A stretch of 13,771 bases of DNA from Tritrichomonas foetus (taxonomy: Eukaryota; Parabasalia; Tritrichomonadida; Tritrichomonadidae). The stretch spans positions 79,870-93,640 of the forward strand of contig MLAK01000604.1 of the NCBI GenBank assembly GCA_001839685.1, written 5' to 3'. Shown here piece by piece: positions 8,417 to 13,771 of this stretch; position 1 is the stretch's first letter; each line of letters begins with the position of its first letter. The notes under the pieces were generated by a model. That model had not been told where the DNA came from, made no database searches, and worked only from the letters and a program-made list of their open reading frames with translations. Made by a program: the position numbers and the translations under genes.

Positions 8417-8422
8417 AAGTGA
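8417..8422 (-). promoter_or_regulatory. Inr initiator of the coiled-coil pseudogene
   Basis: The minus-strand TCACTT is a strong match to TCA+1Py(T/A). Its A is at 8420, 11 bases before the ATG at 8409, within the normal trichomonad range. A second TCACTT lies just upstream at about 8430-8436. Confidence 0.5.
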
Positions 8423-8442
8423 AGTTATTAAGTGATTGTTTA

Positions 8443-8706
8443 TTAATTATTTATGAATTCATTAATGCTTTCCATGTCATCTAATTCCTCATAATATAAT
8501 TTCATGAGGACATAGAAATTTCCCGTATCTATCGAAGCCATTGTTTTATGAAAAAACAATATCTCATTGTTTTCCATGTTCTGCACTTCGATACCATTTA
8601 GCCATATCCTGTTGAAATATTTAGCTCTGCTGAACTGATATAATTGCAGCCGTGAATAAAGATTATGATGTTGTAAAGATTTGAGCGAGGTATTTGATGG
8701 GTGAGA
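8443..8706 (-). pseudogene. Truncated minus-strand coding fragment
   Basis: An open frame of 87 codons (8706 down to TAA at 8443-8445) reads as ordinary protein, including LYSRLQLYQFSRAKYFNRIW and FYVLMKLYYEELDDMESINE. The first ATG in frame is internal (8577), leaving only 44 codons, so the N-terminus is missing or degenerate. No domain was recognised. It precedes the coiled-coil pseudogene in the same orientation by about 34 bases, the tight spacing seen through this block. Confidence 0.4.
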
Positions 8707-8864
8707 TTATTCACTATTTTATCCATTCAGTTGCATTTATGGGCCCCAACGATGTCAAAACCCATTTAGATCAAATTTTTGCTGTCCGATGGATATATCG
8801 GACTTGTGATAACCTCACTGAGTTTCAAAATCAATAAAATACGAATTTTCCCTTCTAAAGATAG
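8707..8864. other. Short divergent intergenic stretch with hairpin
   Basis: It lies between a minus-strand fragment and a plus-strand fragment. GTCCGAT (8784-8790) and ATCGGAC (8797-8803) form a perfect 7-bp stem with a 6-base loop. Nothing coding was seen. Confidence 0.4.
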
Positions 8865-9140
8865 AATATCACCCCAGATTTATGTCTAGACAACCTTAAT
8901 TTTTCGATTTATTTACGTACCAAAACATACGGTTTTAAAAAGTCTAAAGATGATAAATTTAACCTTGAAAATGTTTTTCCTTATTCAAATCAGCTATATT
9001 TCTTACTCTATTCTGAATGTTTTCAATCTTTTAATAAAGAAAATAATGATCCGAAAAAGTCAGGCATTCAAAATGCAAATCTTCGAGAAGTAGTAAAAAA
9101 AGTTTTGTCTAGATTGGCCAAATCATCTCTGTCTCACTAA
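8865..9140 (+). pseudogene. Plus-strand coding fragment lacking a start codon
   Basis: A 91-codon open frame follows a TAG at 8862-8864 and ends in TAA at 9138-9140. It reads as normal protein, with VFPYSNQLYFLLYSECFQSF followed by a lysine-rich helix ending in KKVLSRLAKSSLSH. There is no ATG in frame, so the 5' part is lost or was on DNA now altered. The family is not recognised. Its stop overlaps the stop of the convergent minus-strand relic by two bases, and the TAA runs into A's, giving a TAAA that could serve as the trichomonad poly(A) signal. Confidence 0.45.
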
Positions 9141-9836
9141 AAAAAAGTGATCTTGTCAAATTTGTTAAATGTTTTATTGGTAGCAATTTCCATTAATAAA
9201 TTCTCATCTGAATAATTTGGATTTTATATATGAAATAGTGTTGCCAAACAATGTTGTAATAGCTTAAATTTCAAGCTTTCAAAATGATAGTTATAGATAT
9301 TATAATTCCCTGAACTTCCATTAATCTCTATTGATTGATCATAAGCTGTAACATTTAAAGCGAATAATTTTGCTACCAGATATCCGCCTATTGACTGAAA
9401 ACATCAGAATTAACTTTGCATACGAATTCTTCATAAGTGGAAGTGAATGAATTTTCTGATTTAATTTCTTTAAATTTAAATATTTTTCAAATAATGCTTT
9501 AATATGGATGATGTCTAAATCCTGAGAGTTTTTGAAAAAGTTAATAGTTTCTTTATGATTAGGTTTTATTGTTATATCATATTCTTTCATACACAACTTT
9601 TTCCCTTGTTGAATAGCTCTGTTAACGCTTAAAGGTTTTCCTTCTTTATTCAAATTTATAATTTGAGCTAATGTTTCATAAACACAAAGATTTAAATTAA
9701 GATTTCAGACCAATATTGATTTTGATTTTATAACTTCTTCAGGGATTTTAACAGTTCCACCAACCTTAAGCAATCTATAAATACAAAACACTATTGAAGC
9801 TATATAATTATTTGTATTTATATTTTTGTTTGGTAT
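9137..9836 (-). pseudogene. Broken unknown gene with mutated start codon
   Basis: The frame starts at ATA (9836), apparently a decayed ATG, and reads NNYIASIVFCIYRLLKVGG, crosses one TGA (about 9705), then GKPLSVNRAIQQGKKLCMKE and FKNSQDLDIIHIKALFEKYL. Near 9400 it shifts frame and continues GGYLVAKLFALNVTAYDQS to TAG at 9137-9139, with one further in-frame TAA around 9229. The ancestral protein was about 230 residues. I recognise no family. A TCACTT Inr sits 12 bases before the mutated start. The 104-codon open segment at 9339-9653 is the middle of this gene, not a separate one. Confidence 0.5.
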
Positions 9837-9844
9837 AACTTTTA

Positions 9845-9850
9845 AAGTGA
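9845..9850 (-). promoter_or_regulatory. Inr initiator before a lost start codon
   Basis: The minus-strand TCACTT has its A at 9848, 12 bases before an ATA at 9836 that takes the place expected for ATG. Motif and spacing match the trichomonad pattern, supporting this as the original 5' end. Confidence 0.35.
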
Positions 9851-9944
9851 ATGGAAAAATTAATTTAATTTATTTTTGACTAATTCACCAATCATATCTG
9901 AAAGTGTTTTCAAAAAAATCAATGAAATTCATATATGGAATTGA

Positions 9945-10320
9945 TTACAAGTCGGTGTTACGGGCCGACTTCAATTGGGTATGAATTAGCATATTATTTT
10001 TTTCTTCATCTTTCTGAATAATCTGATTAACTGAATTTTTTATTTCTTCTTTGGTATGATGGTTTTTCGGCTTTTGTATCAGAAAATCGTCCCAAAAGAC
10101 ATGGGAATTTTTTTTTTGAATCTTGAATCCATTTGTGGAATAAAATGTTGTTTTTATATATTTTTAATGATGGAATTTTAAGTGAAACCACTCGATTAAA
10201 AAAGTAGTTTTTATTGAGAAAATTTAATATTTGAACTTCCTCGCCACTTTTGCAAAATTCTTTTGCCATCACACTTCGCGAAACTACTTTACCGAGGATA
10301 ACAGTTGTTAATACTGTCAT
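9945..10320 (-). pseudogene. Broken small gene, unknown family
   Basis: From ATG (10320) the frame reads MTVLTTVILGKVVSRSVMAK, then EEVQILNFLNKNYFFNRVV and IYKNNILFHKWIQDSKKKFP. A frameshift around 10100 leads to FWDDFLIQKPKNHHTKEEIK and ends SARNTDL at TAA 9945-9947. The total is about 125 residues, basic and helix-rich. An internal ATG before AKEFCKSGEEV could be the real start. The last codons overlap a GC-rich 7-bp hairpin (9949-9955 with 9965-9971). No function can be assigned. Confidence 0.4.
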
Positions 10321-10418
10321 TATGTTGTTACAAAAGCACCTTCAATCAACTGGTATTTGCCAGGGACGTTAGCTCCAGGTTGCCACTGTATTGCGAAGTA
10401 ACGGTATTGTGTGATCAC
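10320..10418 (-). pseudogene. C-terminal remnant of an unknown gene
   Basis: A 32-codon open stretch reads YRYFAIQWQPGANVPGKYQ and ends in TAA at 10320-10322. The last base of that stop is the A of the next gene's ATG (TAATG). The composition, with W, P, G and Q, is markedly unlike random AT-rich translation, so it is probably the end of a once-longer protein. A stop at 10419-10421 cuts it off, and no further coding was traced upstream. The family is unknown. Confidence 0.35.
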
Positions 10419-10611
10419 TTATAAAGACTTATTGACTTATTTAGTCTTTTCGGTTTTTTGAAATGAAAATTGTCATTTTTTTCGGGCAATTTTTTACTGA
10501 AATTTTTCGGGCAAATTTCTCATTTTTTATGAAATTATCCACGCAATTTTTCACGGCATTTTTTAAAATGGTGGAAAATGGTTCCTACCAAGAATTTAGC
10601 AAAAACTGGGT
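10419..10611. other. Intergenic stretch with TTTTTCGGGCAA repeats
   Basis: No coding sequence was seen. Two near-identical direct copies of TTTTTCGGGCAAWTT lie about 26 bases apart (around 10478-10492 and 10503-10517). No Inr was found within the usual distance of the ATG at 10612. Confidence 0.4.
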
Positions 10612-11310
10612 ATGGACAAATTTTTCGCTTCATTAGCCAAAATTATTCACACGAAGCTTGATGAAAATTATGAATGTGCCCAAATTTGTTCACATTTACA
10701 CGCTGATTTGGCAAATGGAATTTTCGCAAAGCTTCCAAATTGGGAAATTTACATAAATGATAAAGAGAAGCCAAAATTCGAAATAGAAACATTGTTCATG
10801 AAGCTTCATAAATATTGGTATACACTCTCCCACGCAACAATTTGGTTCAAAAAATATGAAGAAACTTCTTTCGGATATAGATTTGGTCGCAATACAATCG
10901 TATGTTTAGCTTTTTCCAAAAATTATGAAAAACTCATTGAATATATTCAGAATCCACGCAACTTTATCAACTACCTCCATGAGGAAAAATTATGGGTAAT
11001 CTTTTAAAGAAATCGAAACACAATTATTGGAAACCAGGGATATTCAAGAAATAAAATGCTTGATTGAAGTGTATTTTGATCAATTGCCGCCAAAGGTCAA
11101 TTTCATTGCAATTGCTCTAATTATCAATGCATTTATTGTCTCTTTCTCAGAAAAGTGAAGGAATTTTTAAAAAGAATTGGCCACATATGAGGCTTTTGGT
11201 CTAGAATGTTAATTCAATATTTGTATAAACATAATAAAAAATTCTATGATCTGTGTTTTCGAACATGGGCTTTAATAAATCAAGAGAATGAATTGAATAT
11301 GATTTTATGA
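10612..11310 (+). pseudogene. Broken unknown gene with compensating frameshifts
   Basis: A 131-codon opening segment from ATG 10612 includes ANGIFAKLPNWEIYINDKEK, KLHKYWYTLSHATIWFKK and YEKLIEYIQNPRNFINYL. At about 11005 coding moves to the next frame (ETRDIQEIKCLIEVYFDQL, then FIAIALIINAFIVSF) up to a TGA at 11156-11158. It then returns to the original frame (GFWSRMLIQYLYKHNKKFYD, then TWALINQENEL), with one TGA inside, to a TGA at 11308-11310. The ancestral protein was at least 230 residues, aromatic-rich and probably helical. No family was recognised and no homologue elsewhere in the window. Confidence 0.5.
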
Positions 11311-11385
11311 GAGCAATAGCGTACTTCCATGGTTCAGGAAGGCTCACAATCTCGGAGAAATAATTGGCTTTCACTTTAGAAATCC

Positions 11386-11406
11386 TTATATATATATATA
11401 TATATT
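11386..11406. repeat. (TA)n microsatellite
   Basis: A run of about ten TA/AT dinucleotides is followed by an A-rich tract, immediately before the ATG at 11415. It is a simple-sequence repeat of no evident function. Confidence 0.7.
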
Positions 11407-11414
11407 TAAAAAAA

Positions 11415-11681
11415 ATGTCTAATCTAACAGAAAATTATCCTTTCTCTAGAGACAAAATTTTCTGGACCAGTAATAATATTTTTCTAACAGTAAAACCAAA
11501 TATTCTTTTTAGAGGTACATCACATTATACCCCACTTTTTTGGGAAATAATGAATAGCTTTACTTTTTTGAGGCAAAGATATTTAGAATATTTATCAGAA
11601 TTATTATTAATGTTCAACAAAAATGACAATTTGCACTTATTTTCATTTGACCATTTCATTATATTGCCAAAAAATGATTAA
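11415..11681 (+). CDS. Short hypothetical ORF (88 aa)
   Basis: An uninterrupted ORF from ATG 11415 to TAA, starting MSNLTENYPFSRDKIFW and rich in phenylalanine, leucine and asparagine. An ATG at 11364 is in frame but would translate the TA microsatellite as an Ile-Tyr run, so the downstream start is preferred. No domain, signal peptide or convincing membrane segment was recognised. It may be a real short gene, a fragment, or a chance ORF in AT-rich DNA; the absence of an Inr favours the latter two. Confidence 0.3.
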   Translation: MSNLTENYPFSRDKIFWTSNNIFLTVKPNILFRGTSHYTPLFWEIMNSFTFLRQRYLEYLSELLLMFNKNDNLHLFSFDHFIILPKND

Positions 11682-11821
11682 ATTATGATTCAATAATTAT
11701 AAAACTGACTTTCTGGCTAGATCCTAAATACTGCCATCGGTGTTGTGTTGGTAATGGTGTCGGAGTTGGTGATGTTTGATCATAGCAAACATCTTTATTA
11801 AAATAGGACCATTAATAAGGT
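11682..11821. other. Short stretch, possibly the tail of the minus-strand relic
   Basis: On the minus strand one frame gives a Thr-Pro-rich run (SPTPTPLPTQHRWQYL) following FKLDEPY and a stop, which may be the degraded C-terminal tail of the neighbouring transposase-like relic. Nothing else is supported. Confidence 0.25.
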
Positions 11822-12300
11822 TCATCTAATTTGAAATTCATTGTATTCCTCTTTGTGAACTCTACTCAATTGGGAAAATGCTGATTCACATGAAAAAGCT
11901 GTGATGACTTATGTATGTCCTGTGCAATTTGTCACATTTTCTTTGACATTTCTGAAATATAGTAAACATGAAGATATATCCAATAATTCTGCATTTCTAT
12001 CTAAGTTTTGATACAACATATGGTCTTGAATCCATTCTTATTTGGATTTAGGCACTAATGTTTGCAAACAACGCATCAGTGTGCTTCGCATCATAATTTA
12101 GCTAATATGAAGATTGACTGATAGAATTTTATGAATAATCGATTGGTGATTATAAAATTTGGTTCGCTCTTTTCCCCACAAAGATTTGCAACAGGAAAAC
12201 TCATTTTTTTTTTTAGTCTAATATTTGTCAGTCTATCAATCAAAAGGACAAATAATGTCTTGAATTCGTGAATGTAGAAATATTTATTCCATATAATCAA
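11822..12300 (-). pseudogene. Relic with weak hAT-transposase C-terminus resemblance
   Basis: The upstream part (ORF 12300-12091) reads FVLLIDRLTNIRLKKKMSFP followed by VANLCGEKSEP, placed like the 'dRl..i....pvA.llDP' region of hAT transposases. After frameshifts, another frame gives EWIQDHMLYQNLDRNAELLD and YFRNVKENVTN, a TAA at 11909-11911, then ITAFSCESAFSQLSRVHKEE, ending at TGA 11822-11824. The CESAFSQL motif (11867-11890) resembles the SSxxSERxFS-type helix of the hAT dimerisation domain. No N-terminal catalytic region is visible, so at most the C-terminal third survives. The hAT assignment is tentative and could be wrong. Confidence 0.35.
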
Positions 12301-12533
12301 GTGTAATTGAATTTATCATTTCATTATTATGACGTAAAATAAAATCCAATTATTGAATTGTGGCCAATTCATTGCATTATGATTACATGAGTGCTAGATC
12401 ACTAGTTTTATCAATATTACTTGGAATTGATGGTGAAATGATAAGTAAAGTATCTTAATACACTCTAAATTCTCGATTTTGTTGACATCAGAAATGATAT
12501 ATAAAAAATGTGATTTGCAATTGCAGAAAATCA
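12301..12533. other. Non-coding AT-rich stretch
   Basis: No coding frame is supported. A 7-bp hairpin TGAATTG/CAATTCA with loop TGGC lies at 12354-12371. Otherwise nothing notable was seen. Confidence 0.4.
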
Positions 12534-13099
12534 TCAGGAATTTGCGATTGAAATCGAATAAATCTTATTTTTTAACATTTTTGGGTATATTGGCATATAG
12601 CATTGGCTCCATCCTTTATGTCCGTATTTATTCTTCAAAGAAGTTATTGTTTTCCTGGAAATCAAGGGATTGCATTTATTTTCATCATTAGAAATATCTT
12701 GATTGTACATTTCTGGATTCGTATTTTTAGTATCAGAAGACCAGTTACATTTTAGAGTTATATGATATTGAATTGGCAAATAATATATTCTGCATCAAAT
12801 GATATTTGTTCACTATCTTCTCCATTAAGGACTCTCAATATAAAGATCCATTCTTCTGTTGAACGGAAAGGGGCTCTAATTTTATCACATCTGGAATTGT
12901 CAAATAATTGTTCAGAATTGGTGAAGAATATAAAAGGATGTCTTTCCTGATAGAATACAACGAATTGTCTGGAAGAATTAACCCTATATAATCCATCTCT
13001 CACTAAGAGAATTTCTGTTGGAAATTTTAAGTGGTTTTTAGTCATGAGATCGTTCAATTTTTTTAAAAATGCAATTTCACTTTTTTCTGACCATTTCAC
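12534..13099 (-). pseudogene. Unknown gene, frameshifted and without an ATG
   Basis: The first open segment (13099-12758) has KFPTEILLVRDGLYRVNSS, FVVFYQERHPFIFFTNSEQ and RAPFRSTEEWIFILRVLNGE, which look like genuine globular protein. It is open from GTG (13097-13099); the first in-frame ATG comes only at about codon 19, so the original start is lost or upstream. Near 12765 another frame takes over with an asparagine/lysine/serine-rich, low-complexity tail and runs to a stop at 12534-12536. The total is about 185 residues. The family is not recognised. Its 5' end runs into a degenerate 21-bp tandem repeat, which may have replaced the promoter. Confidence 0.45.
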
Positions 13100-13217
13100 T
13101 CTATTTTAATATATTTCACCTTATTATGACATATTTAACTCAATTGAACAACAATTTCAATCTATTTTCATGTAATTTCATCTATTTCTCATGCAGTTGC
13201 ATTCTATTTTAATACAA
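13075..13217. repeat. Degenerate tandem repeat, about 21-bp period, seven units
   Basis: Units begin at 13075, 13094, 13114, 13134, 13155, 13176 and 13197 and are 19-21 bases long. The approximate consensus is TTTCAnTCTATTTTnATnnAA. Examples are TTTCACTCTATTTTAATATA and TTTCACCTTATTATGACATA. It overlaps the 5' end of the minus-strand gene. Divergence between units suggests an old array. Confidence 0.65.
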
Positions 13218-13306
13218 TATCGCTCCTTTCTTTTATTTTTTGACCTTGGTTTTTTCATTTTTCTTTTTTTCCGTCTAGTTTTAATCAAGCAAGTTCATGA
13301 CGCAAA
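13218..13306. other. T-rich spacer
   Basis: A pyrimidine-rich stretch between the tandem array and the GC-rich repeat-like patch; no feature was recognised. Confidence 0.4.
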
Positions 13307-13546
13307 ATGATGAAGTTTGCGAAATCGAAGTCCCAGATCGTGGACCGCCGCCGGGGAAAGGAGCCAGAGGCGCTCCAAGGACGCCCCTGCCGATTATCGG
13401 ACATTCGAGATCATAGGGAAGTAGTTATCATAGGCTGTGGAAATGGTACCCACCCCAAAAATGAGAAATTTCACGTCTCACCTATCGTTCGCCGCGAAAT
13501 TCCCCTAAAAATTTTTGACTAGTACCATTTCCACATCCTATGACAA
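13307..13546. repeat. GC-rich dispersed-repeat-like patch with inverted arms
   Basis: Composition jumps to GC-rich at about 13325-13400, then becomes an imperfect palindrome of 122 bases: arms 13425-13449 and 13522-13546 match at 23 of 25 positions around a 72-base spacer. A 71-codon plus-strand ORF (13307-13522, reading MMKFAKSKSQIVDRRRGKE) spans it, but its C-terminal part is encoded by one arm and the loop, so it is more likely a fortuitous ORF in a repeat. I have an unverified impression that similar text recurs in T. vaginalis predicted proteins. Confidence 0.55.
13425..13546. repeat. Inverted repeat with 25-bp arms
   Basis: The left arm contains CATAGGCTGTGGAAATGGTAC and the right arm the complement of CATAGGATGTGGAAATGGTAC. 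Similarity continues weakly inward (CAAAAAT and AATTTC blocks on both sides). The form is that of a small MITE-like element or terminal palindrome. No clear target-site duplication was seen. Confidence 0.7.
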
Positions 13547-13771
13547 ATAAATGGTAAAAATGAATGACACATCACTTAACCCATTAACGTTTTCATGAAT
13601 GATTCATCACTGACCCATCACTTTCCCCATCACTGATAACATTAATGATAACATCCATCCACACCCACCCATTGGTGTTTTTAAATCGCTTGACAAAAAT
13701 AAAGTAAGTTTATTATATAAATTATTCTCGCTTTCTTTTTGGTTTCAATGGAGCATGTCTTTTCCTCTTTT
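13547..13771. other. Non-coding end with CATCACT repeats
   Basis: Four copies of CATCACT lie at 13570-13576, 13605-13611, 13616-13622 and 13628-13634, followed by TGATAACAT twice (13634-13642 and 13646-13654). The window ends seven codons after an ATG at 13749, too short to call a gene. Confidence 0.45.

Noticed and set aside
12479..12950. Plus-strand ORFs of 70 and 62 codons
   Set aside because: They are shadows of the minus-strand unknown gene, which has the better protein-like composition.
13749..13771. ATG near the right edge as a gene start
   Set aside because: Only seven codons are visible and no consensus Inr precedes it.
1..13771. CRISPR arrays, tRNA or rRNA genes, bacterial operons
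   Set aside because: No regularly spaced identical repeats, cloverleaf or A/B-box pattern, rRNA-like block, or Shine-Dalgarno-led genes were seen; Inr motifs and transposon types point to a eukaryote.

Overview
The window looks like nuclear DNA from a parabasalid protist, most likely Trichomonas vaginalis or a close relative. It is very AT-rich and intronless. Short Inr-type start motifs (TCA followed by pyrimidine and T/A) lie 6-17 bases upstream of several start codons, as is typical of trichomonad genes. Its recognisable proteins are DNA-transposon transposases of types known from trichomonads. The species call is an inference; no rRNA, tRNA or host housekeeping gene is present to confirm it. 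One base (2446) is ambiguous.

Layout. (1) 4-2268, plus: a complete 754-codon P-element/THAP9-type transposase, the only long intact gene. (2) 2269-2976: AT-rich spacer with small hairpins, ending in an Inr. (3) 2977-4894, plus: a broken pogo/Tigger-like DDE transposase whose three catalytic aspartates are all still visible, spread over different reading frames. (4) 4920-10418: a graveyard of short, closely packed dead genes, nearly all on the minus strand (4920-5546, 6487-6922, 7261-7416, 7433-8409, 8443-8706, 9137-9836, 9945-10320, 10320-10418). Two plus-strand relics (5551-6129, 8865-9140) lie among them. Most were found by following protein-like reading across stops and frameshifts, and none is intact. 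The compact arrangement with preserved Inr motifs suggests the corpse of a large multi-gene element; a Maverick/Polinton is the obvious candidate because such elements are abundant in T. vaginalis. No polymerase, integrase, ATPase or capsid hallmark was recognised, so that remains a hypothesis. (5) 10612-11310, plus: another broken gene of unknown family, then a short ORF at 11415-11681. (6) 11822-12300, minus: a relic with weak resemblance to the C-terminal region of hAT transposases. (7) 12534-13099, minus: a broken unknown gene whose 5' part and upstream DNA form a degenerate ~21-bp tandem repeat. (8) 13307-13546: a GC-rich repeat-like patch with 25-bp inverted arms. A second GC-rich island lies at 6970-7021.

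Functionally this is a mobile-element-rich region. One transposase could still be made. The rest records successive insertions followed by decay through point stops and small indels. No host pathway, operon or RNA gene can be supported.
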